This document shows, piece by piece, positions 32,979-41,225 of a stretch of 64,000 bases of DNA. The stretch is taken from contig JADJFE010000006.1 of assembly GCA_016708725.1 (NCBI GenBank), forward strand, positions 186,001 through 250,000, given 5' to 3'. The notes beneath the pieces were generated by a model. That model was not told where the DNA came from, searched no databases, and saw only the letters and a list, made by a program, of their open reading frames with translations. This DNA is from Candidatus Aalborgicola bjergmarkensis (lineage in GTDB: Bacteria; Pseudomonadota; Gammaproteobacteria; Burkholderiales; Burkholderiaceae_C). The position numbers were made by a program, and so were the translations under genes. The first letter of the stretch is position 1. Each line of letters starts with the position of its first letter.

Positions 32979-34121
32979 TTACCAGGCGTCGAACAATCGG
33001 CCCGGATTGAAAATACCCTGCGGATCGAAACGTTCCTTCAGCCGACGCTGGATTGCAAGGCTGCCCAGGTTTTTCAGGTCAAATCGGTCACCATCGCTTA
33101 TGGGACGTGCGGGAGAAGCTGCAAAAAGAGTAGCACTTCCGCCATTGACACGGGCCGCCTGGCGCAGCGCAGGGGCAGCATCGGGCGGCGCCCACAGCCA
33201 GCGCAGGCCGCCGTGCCACTCCACCAGCTGGGGCCATGGCAACTCCAGAGGCGGTGCAGTCTGCGCCACGCTCAGGCGCCACAATGCCCTGTCGGGGGTC
33301 TGGGGGCTGGAAAAAAATGGCAGCTGCTGGTTGCGGCACAACTGCCAGTCGGCTTGCGCTTGCGTGTTGTCCATGCGGATTCCGTTCTGGTCGGTCAGCA
33401 TGGATCGGCAGGCGGACTCCACTGCGGCATGGGCACCGCGCAGACGTACAAAAAGCAGTTCGCGCCCCGCATCGCAAACCCAGCAACTGGCGTTAAGCGG
33501 CAAAGGTTGGGCTGCCCAGCGGTGCAGTTGTTCCAGCGCAACTGCCTGGGGCAACTCGAAACACAGCGTTGCCTCGGCTGGTGCCATGGGCATGACCTTG
33601 ATCGACACCTGCGTCAGCAAACCCAGGGTTCCCATTGCACCGACCATCAAACGCGAGATGTCGTATCCCGCGACGTTTTTCATGACCTGGCCACCAAAAG
33701 TCAACAATTCACACTGGCCATTGACCATTTGCAAACCCAGCACATAGTCACGCACCGCACCGACGCTGGCGCGCGCCGGGCCCGCCAGACCAGCAGCAAT
33801 CATACCGCCCACGGTTGCGTAACAGTTACCCGCCGAAAAATGCGGCGGCTCAAATGCCAGGCATTGCCGGTGTTCAGCCAGCAGACTTTCCAGTTCAACC
33901 AGTGGGGTGCCTGCTGCCACCGTGACCACCAGTTCACTGGGCTCATAACTGATGACTCCGCGCAGGGCCGTGGTTTCAAGCACGTTGCCCTGCAGGGTAT
34001 TGCCATTATTGCCATAAAAATCCTTGCTACCACCGCCACGGATACGCAAGGGCGTACGATCCGCTGCAGCCGTCCGCACACGGTCTATCAGGCGCTGGAT
34101 TTCGTAGCCGATAGCAGACAT
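32979..34121 (-). CDS. glcE: Glycolate oxidase FAD-binding subunit GlcE
   Basis: GlcE is a PCMH-type FAD-binding subunit. The 380-residue protein shows LRIRGGGSKDFYG, PSELVVTVAAGTPLVELESLL, the FAD segment GGMIAAGLAGPARASVGAVRDYVLG, and a C-terminal RRLKERFDPQGIFNPGRL. Residues about 332-348 (AASPARPISDGDRFDLK) are encoded by a dispersed repeat, in frame. The Met at 34121 lies four bases after the MFS stop, indicating one operon with the transporter and glcF. Confidence 0.9.
   Translation of the reverse strand: MSAIGYEIQRLIDRVRTAAADRTPLRIRGGGSKDFYGNNGNTLQGNVLETTALRGVISYEPSELVVTVAAGTPLVELESLLAEHRQCLAFEPPHFSAGNCYATVGGMIAAGLAGPARASVGAVRDYVLGLQMVNGQCELLTFGGQVMKNVAGYDISRLMVGAMGTLGLLTQVSIKVMPMAPAEATLCFELPQAVALEQLHRWAAQPLPLNASCWVCDAGRELLFVRLRGAHAAVESACRSMLTDQNGIRMDNTQAQADWQLCRNQQLPFFSSPQTPDRALWRLSVAQTAPPLELPWPQLVEWHGGLRWLWAPPDAAPALRQAARVNGGSATLFAASPARPISDGDRFDLKNLGSLAIQRRLKERFDPQGIFNPGRLFDAW
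33077..33128 (-). repeat. Dispersed repeat copy 10, in frame inside glcE
   Basis: GGTCAAATCGGTCACCATCG followed by CTTATGGGACGTGCGGGAG and AAGCTGC is a full family member. It lies just before the conserved C-terminal block of glcE and stays open in the coding frame. Confidence 0.75.
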
Positions 34122-34125
34122 GGAA

Positions 34126-35385
34126 CTATGCGCGCGGTCCCCTGAGGGTGAACGCAATGGCAGCGCTGAACGTCAACAACACACCGGCGACAACGAATGA
34201 ATAGGTATAGCCGCCAGAGGCTGCAACCAGCATGGAATTCACCCGTGTCATGATGAAGCCGCCAATACCCCAGGCAGTCATAAGGAATCCGTAGTTGGTA
34301 CCAAAGGATTTAAGCCCCCACCAGGTTTTGGTAAAGGCGGGAAATAGCGCCAGGTTGGTACCGTAGTTGAAACCGATGAAGGTTGCGCTCAGGACAATCA
34401 TCAGCGCCACCGATCCCTGGGTTCCCACGACCAGGGTGGCCAAAAACATGTTGATGGCCTGCAGTGCCGTAAATAAAACCAGCGCCAGACGCCGACCAAT
34501 GGCATCCGATACCACGCCAGCAATGATCCGCCCGGAAGCATTACCCACAGCCATGATGGCCACAGCCACAAAGGCCGCTTCGCCCATGCTGGCTTTGGCC
34601 ATGCTGGCAACGCTGCCAATGACCATGAGACCTGCGCCAGAGCCGATAAAAAACAGCACCCACAGTTTCCAGAATTGCGGTGAACGTAGCACCTCGCGCG
34701 TGCCCATTTCGGCATAGGGCGGATGGGGCGATACGGGCTTGGCCTGTTTGCCATCTTCCTTGTTCAGCGCCACCGGAACATAACCCGGCGGCGGATTCAC
34801 CAGCAAAAGCGCCAGAAGACTCACCACGATAAAGAAAGCAATTCCAAACACCATCATGGCCTTTTGCAGACCAAAGAGCGTCAACAGATACGAAGCCAGC
34901 GGTGCAATATAAACCGGCGCCAAACCAAAACCAGCCACCACCAGACCGGCAATCAACCCGGTTTTGCCACCGGGGAACCATTTCAGCGCTGGCGGCGTGG
35001 CAGAAGAATAACCAAAACCGATTCCAGCACCAGTTAACACACCGAAACCCAGAACCCAGACAGCGTAGCTGGTACTTTGCGAAACGAGGAGCAACCCAGC
35101 GCCCACCAAGGCTCCGCCACTCACGGCGGTCAGGCGCGGCCCAAACTTGTCTTGCACCTTACCGCCCAGAATCATGGAAAAGGCAAATACCAGGCAGCAA
35201 ACGGCATAGGGGTCGCTGATGGAAGACAACTCCCAGGCAAAGGCGCCCTCCCCCCCCTGTTCAATCGATTTCTTGATGGCCGCCTGGAAGATGCTCCAGG
35301 TGTAGAGAATTCCGAGCGCGAGATTGATTCCCATGCCAGCGAAAGTGACACTCCAACCACGGTTTTTGATTATTTCTTGAGCCAT
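34126..35385 (-). CDS. OxlT-type (OFA family) MFS transporter
   Basis: The 419-residue protein has 12 predicted helices with the OFA start WSVTFAGMGINLALGILYTWSIF, the loop GGKVQDKFGPRL, and GASGRI-like VGNASGRIIAGVVSDAIGRR between the halves. OFA members exchange or import small organic acids such as oxalate/formate. Here the four-base spacing to glcE suggests uptake of glycolate or a related acid. A terminator follows the acetyl-CoA hydrolase gene upstream, so this gene likely has its own promoter in 35386-35417. Confidence 0.85.
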   Translation of the reverse strand: MAQEIIKNRGWSVTFAGMGINLALGILYTWSIFQAAIKKSIEQGGEGAFAWELSSISDPYAVCCLVFAFSMILGGKVQDKFGPRLTAVSGGALVGAGLLLVSQSTSYAVWVLGFGVLTGAGIGFGYSSATPPALKWFPGGKTGLIAGLVVAGFGLAPVYIAPLASYLLTLFGLQKAMMVFGIAFFIVVSLLALLLVNPPPGYVPVALNKEDGKQAKPVSPHPPYAEMGTREVLRSPQFWKLWVLFFIGSGAGLMVIGSVASMAKASMGEAAFVAVAIMAVGNASGRIIAGVVSDAIGRRLALVLFTALQAINMFLATLVVGTQGSVALMIVLSATFIGFNYGTNLALFPAFTKTWWGLKSFGTNYGFLMTAWGIGGFIMTRVNSMLVAASGGYTYSFVVAGVLLTFSAAIAFTLRGPRA

Positions 35386-35417
35386 GCCAATATATCTGCG
35401 GGAAGAAAAAAAGAAAG

Positions 35418-35442
35418 GCGGGGATTGTCAAGCAATCCCCGC
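35418..35442 (-). terminator. Rho-independent terminator after the acetyl-CoA hydrolase gene
   Basis: GCGGGGATTG and CAATCCCCGC form a perfect ten-base stem with a five-base loop. On the minus strand a T-rich run (TTTCTTTTTTTC) follows. It sits 37 bases beyond the stop at 35480. Confidence 0.9.
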
Positions 35443-35479
35443 GTGGCTTATTGCCCTGAGAACCAGGGGCAGGCCAGGG

Positions 35480-37675
35480 TCAGATGTTGCCGTTCTCGGC
35501 CAGTTGTGCAACCAACAGACTCTGAATCACCTTATCCTTGAAAGTCATCGGATGTTCAAGTTTCATGCGCTTGAGGAATGGAATTGCCTTGGGTGGAATA
35601 TCCCCGCCCTTGATGACGTTGAGTATGCCGCCAGCCATGGTTCCCACCTTGTGCCCCATTTTGGCTTTGAGTCCCTTGAGCGCCTTGCCGATGATGAGTT
35701 CCTCCTCGGTGAAGTCGGTGCTGAAGGGAAATGCCGGAAATAGCCCACGGCTTTGGTAAGCCCTGAACTTGGCCGTCAGTGCTTCGGGCGTATTGTTGCG
35801 GTAGCGCTCCGGGATCACATAATCCTGTGGCATCTTTCCGGCATCCTTGGCCTTTTGCAAGAGTTCCAGCTGGAAGCGCGAATCGGCAATATTCAGCAGT
35901 TCGGCAATGATTTCCTTGTCGGATTTGCTGCGCAGATTGGCAATACCGTATTCGGTAATCACGATGTCGCGCAAGATGCGTGGAATGGTCATGTGACCAT
36001 AATTCCAGACGATGTTCGAGCATGCCTCACCATCCTTGATCCGGTGGCTTTGCAGCATCATGACCAATCGACCATCCTGCAACGCATGGGCCATGGACAC
36101 AAAGTTGTACTGTCCCCCAACGCCACTGACCACACGTCCGTCTTCCAGACCGTCGGATACCACGCCACCGGTCAACGTTACCATCAAGCAGGTATTGATG
36201 AAACGCCCATCCTTGCGCTGCAGGGTTTTGAGCTCCTGATTGCCGTAGAGATGGTTGACGTTGTCTACCGTGGTCATGCAAATCTGCTTATTTTCCTCCT
36301 CGCTCATGCCGATGAGGTGTTCGTAAAAGCTCTTGGGACCCAGGAAGAAACCTCCATGCATCAGGATGCCACCCTTGAGCTTGTCTCCCAGGCAGTGTTG
36401 GGTTATTTGCTTGATGGCAGCATCGTCAGCCAGGTTGGCAGGAATTTCCACGCCGTCCGGTGTGTGCAATACGCCGTTCACCAGGGTAACGGTGTTCTTG
36501 AAAATGCCATACTTTTGCAGGAATGCCAGATCAGCAGAATTGATGTGTATGCGAATGGCCTGATGCACGACCAATGCCTCCAGCATGGCCGGAGAGACCT
36601 GCTCGGTTATCTGTCCGTCATTGAGCAAACGCTGCAGCACAACGTTATCGTACACCTTGCGTCGCAAAATGCCTTCTTTGTACAGCTCCAGGAAACCATT
36701 GACAAACATTTCCGAGGCGCCGTAAAGCCCCTGCTCAAAGCGATCAATCCCGCCGATACGCCGGACCAACTCGCCGCTTTTGGCCATGATACCCAGATCA
36801 GCGACCACCGAACGGTATTGTTCGTTTTGCTTGTCGCGCAGAATGATCGAGTAAGCAATTGCATCACCAAGCGAGCCAATCCCGATTTGCAGGGTCCCAC
36901 CATCCTTGATAAGGGCGCTAACGTGCATGCCAATCATGTAGTCTGACATTTCGACCGTCATGTTGGGTGTGCTGAACAGGGTGTAGTCATACTCCGGATT
37001 GTCAACAACCATGTCAAACATGGACGGTGACACCATGGCATCGTGGTACATAAAGGGCAGGTTGTTGTTGATCTCGGCGATCACGGCAACCTTGCGACCC
37101 GTCTTTTGCTCATGCGCCCTGAGCATGGGAACAATGTTGGGGGATACGTCCGGGTTACAGCTAAGGCTAAAGAGCGTTTCACCATTGATGGTTTTCTTGG
37201 CAACGATTTGCGCCAGTACATTAACACCGTTTTCCAGCATGTCACGTGCGATGTGGGTGTAGTTGCTGCTGATGTAGTTCTGCTGCTCTACCGCGTTGTT
37301 CAGATAGACACCGGCCTTCATGAAAAACTCGGACACCTGTACGTTGGGCGGTAGCGTGTTTTTATTGACATCCGCCAAGTAGGCCAACGCCGGATAGTTG
37401 CCCCACACCCGTTTGGCAAAGGGCTCCAGAAAATTGCGCTCCAGTTCGCTCGCACCTTTGGGAACTTCCAGCGACAGCGCCGTCATGATCCGCAAGTTGA
37501 TGGTGCTATCCACCTTGGCCCGTTTATACAGGGCGTTGATGAGGTGATTCGGTTTACCCAGCCCCAAAGGCATGCCAAAAACAATGTTCTTGCCAACTTT
37601 GGCAATGATGGCATCGACGCATTTTTCCACGTCCGTGTAAATGCTTGCCTGTTTTGCGTCCACTTTCATGTCCAT
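35480..37675 (-). CDS. Acetyl-CoA hydrolase/transferase family protein
   Basis: The ~731-residue protein belongs to the large form of the acetyl-CoA hydrolase/CoA-transferase family, which moves CoA between carboxylic acids. Landmarks are GKNIVFGMPLGLGKPNHLINALY near the N-terminus, LQIGIGSLGDAIAYSI in the middle, and the C-terminal-domain block GVVSDGLEDGRVVSGVGGQYNFVSMAHALQDGR. The CoA-accepting Glu is not certain by eye. I prefer the Met at 37675, with GGAG upstream, over 37687. The small gene upstream is 33 bases away and probably co-transcribed. Confidence 0.85.
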   Translation of the reverse strand: MDMKVDAKQASIYTDVEKCVDAIIAKVGKNIVFGMPLGLGKPNHLINALYKRAKVDSTINLRIMTALSLEVPKGASELERNFLEPFAKRVWGNYPALAYLADVNKNTLPPNVQVSEFFMKAGVYLNNAVEQQNYISSNYTHIARDMLENGVNVLAQIVAKKTINGETLFSLSCNPDVSPNIVPMLRAHEQKTGRKVAVIAEINNNLPFMYHDAMVSPSMFDMVVDNPEYDYTLFSTPNMTVEMSDYMIGMHVSALIKDGGTLQIGIGSLGDAIAYSIILRDKQNEQYRSVVADLGIMAKSGELVRRIGGIDRFEQGLYGASEMFVNGFLELYKEGILRRKVYDNVVLQRLLNDGQITEQVSPAMLEALVVHQAIRIHINSADLAFLQKYGIFKNTVTLVNGVLHTPDGVEIPANLADDAAIKQITQHCLGDKLKGGILMHGGFFLGPKSFYEHLIGMSEEENKQICMTTVDNVNHLYGNQELKTLQRKDGRFINTCLMVTLTGGVVSDGLEDGRVVSGVGGQYNFVSMAHALQDGRLVMMLQSHRIKDGEACSNIVWNYGHMTIPRILRDIVITEYGIANLRSKSDKEIIAELLNIADSRFQLELLQKAKDAGKMPQDYVIPERYRNNTPEALTAKFRAYQSRGLFPAFPFSTDFTEEELIIGKALKGLKAKMGHKVGTMAGGILNVIKGGDIPPKAIPFLKRMKLEHPMTFKDKVIQSLLVAQLAENGNI

Positions 37676-37707
37676 TGAAGTCTCCATTCATTAGTCTTAG
37701 GGGTTGA

Positions 37708-38049
37708 TCAGATACGGAAGGAAATGATTTCCAGCGATTCGGTGATTGAGTGCGTCTCTTCCAGAACTTTAAGCGCGGAGGCCACACCAAGCCACTCTTC
37801 GAAAGTCGCTGTAACCCCCGGAATCTCGCCGAATTTTGTGTAGCGTTGTGTCAAATAGGCAACCGCATCGTCGAGCATGGCATCGTCAAATTCGTAAATT
37901 GTCTTGGTCGCTATGCCGGCTTCTATGTTGCTGCGGATATACGGACCAATAACCTTCATGTACCCAGGCGTGGGTACGACGTGTGAGTAAGCCTCGGCCA
38001 CGGACATGGCGCTGTCGGGAGAAAAAGTCAAATTACCAAAAACTATCAT
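37708..38049 (-). CDS. Small protein upstream of the CoA transferase gene, function unknown
   Basis: The 113-residue acidic protein (MIVFGNLTFSPDSAMSVAEAYSH... to SLEIISFRI) has no signal peptide or membrane segment. Its strand-helix pattern (IVFGNLTF; IEAGIATKTIYEFD; GVTATFEEWLGVASALKVLEETHSI) might be a small ferredoxin-like fold. It lies 33 bases before the CoA transferase gene on the same strand, so a role with that enzyme is possible. I do not recognise the family. AGGGACTTG precedes the start. Confidence 0.6.
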   Translation of the reverse strand: MIVFGNLTFSPDSAMSVAEAYSHVVPTPGYMKVIGPYIRSNIEAGIATKTIYEFDDAMLDDAVAYLTQRYTKFGEIPGVTATFEEWLGVASALKVLEETHSITESLEIISFRI

Positions 38050-38260
38050 TACAAGTCCCTCGTTTTAAAAAAACCACCGTGCTTTTGCAAGCAACAAGAG
38101 TTGGAAAGATTTACGCGACTCTACCCCACCTGATCAACGGGGATACAAAGCAGCGAAAACGGACGTTATTACAACACCAGTTGCCGTGAAAAAAATGCAT
38201 CCCTGCAATATTTCCGCTTGCAAGCCATCGGATCGGTCGCCGAAGTAAGACGGCAGGCTA

Positions 38261-38287
38261 TTACAATGGTCACCGTGTGTGTATTAT
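38261..38287 (+). promoter_or_regulatory. Probable promoter of the tRNA-Ile gene
   Basis: TTACAA (38261-38266) and TATTAT (38282-38287) are 15 bases apart (16 if ATTACA is taken), about 15 bases before the mature tRNA end. The rest of 38050-38260 shows no gene; it should also hold the promoter of the divergent gene at 38049. Confidence 0.5.
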
Positions 38288-38301
38288 CAGACTAGAGAAA
38301 T

Positions 38302-38631
38302 GGGCCGTTAGCTCAGTTGGTCAGAGCAGAGGACTCATCAAACAAATGGTGACCACAGGGAGTAATCCCTGTTGGAAAACTGGGTGAACTCAAGGAACCC
38401 TAAAGCGAAAGCCAAGGCAACCTTGAGCCAAGCCCGCCGAAGGCAGGTTTCAAAGAACCAGTAGGCGGGAAGGTGCAGAGACTAGAGCGTGAGGAGCCAT
38501 CCAATAATCGCTCCACGAGCGCCCAGCACCCCAACAGTTTGGCTGTGGGTGATGAAATAGTCCGGGGAGTGGGGAAACCCACACCAACCTGAATCCTTTG
38601 GTCGTAGGTTCAAGTCCTACACGGCCTACCA
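38302..38631 (+). tRNA. ileX: tRNA-Ile(CAU), interrupted by a group I intron
   Basis: Joining 38302-38338 to 38592-38631 gives a 77-nt cloverleaf with an encoded CCA. The acceptor arms are GGGCCGT and ACGGCCT, the D-loop holds AGCTCAGTTGGTCAGAGC, the anticodon loop is CTCATAA on the stem GAGGA/TCCTT, and the T-arm is GTAGGTTCAAGTCCTAC. The CAT anticodon with this stem resembles bacterial tRNA-Ile2, whose C34 becomes lysidine so that it reads AUA; elongator Met is the alternative. The break lies directly after the anticodon. Confidence 0.9.
38339..38591 (+). ncRNA. Group I self-splicing intron (253 nt) in the anticodon loop
   Basis: The insert has the group I core. The strand GGAACCCTAAAGCG and AAGGCAACCTTGAGCC resemble P and Q, GTGCAGAGACTAGA (38473-38486) is R, and GAAATAGTCC (38554-38563) is S. 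The intron ends in G before the 3' exon, as group I introns do. The guide GGTGA near 38348 can pair with the 5' exon end TCAT, with a U-G wobble at the splice site. Site and host gene match the known Azoarcus tRNA-Ile intron (subgroup IC3). No ORF is inside. Confidence 0.9.
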
Positions 38632-38663
38632 AATTGCCATTTCATAACGTTTCACACCGTCCT

Positions 38664-38698
38664 AAAACCCGCTGCCTTCATAGGTAAGCGGGTTTTTT
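38664..38698 (+). terminator. Rho-independent terminator after the tRNA gene
   Basis: AAAACCCGCT and AGCGGGTTTT pair over ten bases with a 13-base loop and run into TTTTTT. It lies 33 bases beyond the tRNA CCA. Confidence 0.9.
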
Positions 38699-38847
38699 CT
38701 TGTCTAGCGCAATATCACGATGTACCATGCCATGCCAACATTTTCAGATACCAACACGGGGGCAGGTATGGCACTCACAGACACATTCGCAAAGCAGGCA
38801 AAGCACTCAGGCCGTGCAACCGGGGACAAGCACAGCGACGGTAAAGG

Positions 38848-39146
38848 TCTTTTTTCAAGAATATCAACGACAAGTACGGCCATGCGCTGGGCGATCAGGT
38901 GCTGGTTGCGGTCAGCCGACTGCTCCAGGAGGGTCTGCGGGAAGCCGATGCACTGGCCCGCTGGGGTGGAGAGAAATTTATCCTGCTGATGCCGGATACC
39001 GACCTTTCCGCCGCAACCGTCGTTATGGAACGTATCCGCACCATCGCTGCCCCGAAGACACCCTGGCTGAAGCCTTTTCCCGTGCCGATATGGCGCTCTA
39101 CCGCAGCAAGAACGAAGGCCGCAACCGGGTCATTGCGCTGACCTGA
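38848..39146 (+). pseudogene. Decayed GGDEF (diguanylate cyclase) domain
   Basis: One frame reads FFKNINDKYGHALGDQVLVAVSRLL... then DALARWGGEKFILLMPDTD, the core of a GGDEF domain including its signature loop (GGEKF in place of GGEEF). After MERIRTIAA the homology moves to another frame (DTLAEAFSRADMALYRSKNEGRNRV), with part of the central region missing. No start codon or N-terminal domain precedes it. It begins about 150 bases after the tRNA terminator. Confidence 0.8.
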
Positions 39147-39186
39147 CGAATAATGAATGATGCGTTGGGTCGAAAAAATCTTGCTG

Positions 39187-39957
39187 TCAAGACCCCTCAA
39201 AGCGCCGAGCGGCCATTTGCAGCAAACCATCGAAAATGAGGTTATCCACCAACTCGAAAGGCCGGGTCATGGCGGGTGCCATCTTCCAGGCGGCACCGCC
39301 GGTCATGAGGCACAGGGGATCGGCACCATGGCGGCTGCGCACGTGCTGCACCATGCATTCCACGGCGCCGGCGATGGCATAGGTTCCCCCGCTGGTCAGC
39401 GCATCGCTGGTGTTGGTGGGAAACGGCGTTACATCTCCGGTGGGGACGTGCAAACCGGCGGTGCCGGACTCCAGCGCGCGCAGCATGATGCCGTGGCCTG
39501 GCAAAATCAGCCCGCCCAGAAATTTACCGTGTGCGTCAATCGCCTCGACCGTCACCGCCGTTCCCACCATGACCAGAACCATGGGACGCGGCACGCCCTG
39601 GGCCAGCATGTGGTGGTAAGCGCCAATCATTGCAACCCAGCGGTCGGCTCCCAGACGGGTGGGGTGGTCATAGCCATTGCGCAAGCCAGCCTCGGCTTCG
39701 CTGGCGACCACCCATTGCGGCACTACATCCCACAACTCGATTTGTTCCAGCAACCGCAACTTGATGCCGTCTGCGGCCACCACACAGCCCAGAATGTGCT
39801 GCGGTGCGGCCAGTCCACGCCAGGGGCCATCTGCCAATTTGTCAATATTCTCAAGAAACTCGGCCCCTTGCGCCAGGAGCGGGGCATGGGGGCGTGGGGC
39901 AGCGTAGAGTGCCCACTTCAGGCGGGTATTGCCAATATCCAGGGCTAAAAAAGTCAT
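39187..39957 (-). CDS. coaX: Type III pantothenate kinase
   Basis: CoaX phosphorylates pantothenate in the first step of CoA synthesis. The 256-residue ASKHA-fold protein has the phosphate-1 loop ALDIGNTRLKWAL, the GADRWVAMIGAY segment, the VMVGTAVTVEAID block with the conserved Thr region, and GGLILPG. CoaX has no effect of CoA feedback in other bacteria. panB and panC lie 9 kb away. The order coaX-rhodanese-MlaF-like on one strand, with short gaps, suggests one transcript. Confidence 0.95.
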   Translation of the reverse strand: MTFLALDIGNTRLKWALYAAPRPHAPLLAQGAEFLENIDKLADGPWRGLAAPQHILGCVVAADGIKLRLLEQIELWDVVPQWVVASEAEAGLRNGYDHPTRLGADRWVAMIGAYHHMLAQGVPRPMVLVMVGTAVTVEAIDAHGKFLGGLILPGHGIMLRALESGTAGLHVPTGDVTPFPTNTSDALTSGGTYAIAGAVECMVQHVRSRHGADPLCLMTGGAAWKMAPAMTRPFELVDNLIFDGLLQMAARRFEGS

Positions 39958-39963
39958 GCGCGA

Positions 39964-40404
39964 TTATCCCTGCTGCCAGGGCAGGCCACGCATACGCCAG
40001 CCACCGAGGGTGCCACGGTGCGACTGGGCATCCAGATCGCCTTCAAAACCCTCCAGGACGTTGTACGCTTCCAGCCCCAATTCCGTGGCGCGCCGGGCAG
40101 CTGCAGCAGAACGTATGCCACTGCGGCAGATGAAGAGCACTTTTTTCCCTTGTGCAACCGCAGCCAGCAGCTCCGCGTCAAAGTCCGCGTTCAGCTCCAT
40201 TCCCGGCCACTGTTTCCAGTGCACATGGAGCGTGTCGGGAATAAAACCGACCCATTCACGTTCGGCATCGGTGCGCACATCAACCAGCACCGCATCTTCG
40301 GACTGCCACCACGTATAGGCCAGGACGGGTGTCACGTCACCGGCATAACCTTCGGCGGCGCGCAGCCCCGATTCTTCTTTTGACATCAATGCCATCGGCT
40401 TCAC
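39964..40404 (-). CDS. Rhodanese-like protein
   Basis: The ~146-residue protein has a single rhodanese domain with active-site loop FICRSGIRSAAAAR (Cys near 93), DAVLVDVRTDAEREWVGF, and GLEAYNVLEGFEGDLD. These enzymes transfer sulfane sulfur, often to cyanide or protein acceptors. The GTG at 40404 overlaps the stop of the ABC gene (GTGA); ATG codons at 40395 or 40386 are alternatives. The C-terminal GGWRMRGLPWQQ is typical of the short bacterial form. Confidence 0.85.
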   Translation of the reverse strand: MKPMALMSKEESGLRAAEGYAGDVTPVLAYTWWQSEDAVLVDVRTDAEREWVGFIPDTLHVHWKQWPGMELNADFDAELLAAVAQGKKVLFICRSGIRSAAAARRATELGLEAYNVLEGFEGDLDAQSHRGTLGGWRMRGLPWQQG

Positions 40405-41225
40405 AATCCAAAATCTTCTGTCATGGTGCGACCAGGGTAATGAAAACGCACCGGACCATCGGGGCGTGCCTGCACATATTGGACTACAAATGGGTCGGTA
40501 CTTGCGCGGATACTGTCAGCCGGCCCCTGCGCGACAACCGTGCCATTGGCCAGAACAATCACATGGTCGGCAATTTCCAGGGTGTGCCTGATTTCGTGGG
40601 AGACAAAAATACTGGTCAAACCCATGGAGTCGTTGAGTTGGCGGATCAGGTGCGCGGCGGTGCGCAGCGAGATCGGGTCCAGGCCGGAAAACGGTTCATC
40701 GTACATCACCAGTTCGGGGTCCAGGGCAATGGCCCGCGCCAGGGCGATGCGCCGCGCCATACCACCGGAGACTTCGCTGGGCATCAGGTCCCGCGCGCCA
40801 CGCAAGCCCACGGCATTGAGCTTCATAAGCACGATGTCACGAATCAGGGTGTCACTCAGCTCGGTGTGCTCGCGCAAGGGGAAGGCCACGTTCTCGAACA
40901 CACTCAAATCCGCCAGCAAGGCACCAAACTGGAACAGCATGCCCATGCGGCGCCTTGCCGCATACAGCTGCTCTTGCTCCATCTGCCCGATGTCCTGGCC
41001 GTCAAACAAGGCCACACCCGATTGCGCACGGTAGCCACCGCCGATCAAACGCAAGGTGGTCGTTTTGCCGCTGCCCATGGGGCCGATTAGCGCAGTTACC
41101 TTTCCCCTGGGGATATGAAACGACACATCACGCAGAACCCAGGGAACGTCATAACGAAAATGCAGCTGGCGAAATTCGACAAGGGGGGATGTGGCGGATG
41201 TGGGGGAGGGTGGAGAGGCAATCAT
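40401..41225 (-). CDS. MlaF-like ABC transporter ATP-binding protein
   Basis: The 274-residue ATPase has Walker A GPMGSGKTT, Q-loop RRMGMLFQFGALLADLSVFENV, signature SEVSGGMARRIALARA, and Walker B ELVMYDEPFSGLDP. The Q-loop text and FPLREHTEL are typical of MlaF, which powers phospholipid transport between the membranes. No mlaE, mlaD or mlaC is adjacent, so its permease is elsewhere or it serves another one. The signature motif has SGGMARR, as in Mla. The start at 41225 overlaps the AEC gene by four bases. Confidence 0.85.
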   Translation of the reverse strand: MIASPPSPTSATSPLVEFRQLHFRYDVPWVLRDVSFHIPRGKVTALIGPMGSGKTTTLRLIGGGYRAQSGVALFDGQDIGQMEQEQLYAARRRMGMLFQFGALLADLSVFENVAFPLREHTELSDTLIRDIVLMKLNAVGLRGARDLMPSEVSGGMARRIALARAIALDPELVMYDEPFSGLDPISLRTAAHLIRQLNDSMGLTSIFVSHEIRHTLEIADHVIVLANGTVVAQGPADSIRASTDPFVVQYVQARPDGPVRFHYPGRTMTEDFGL

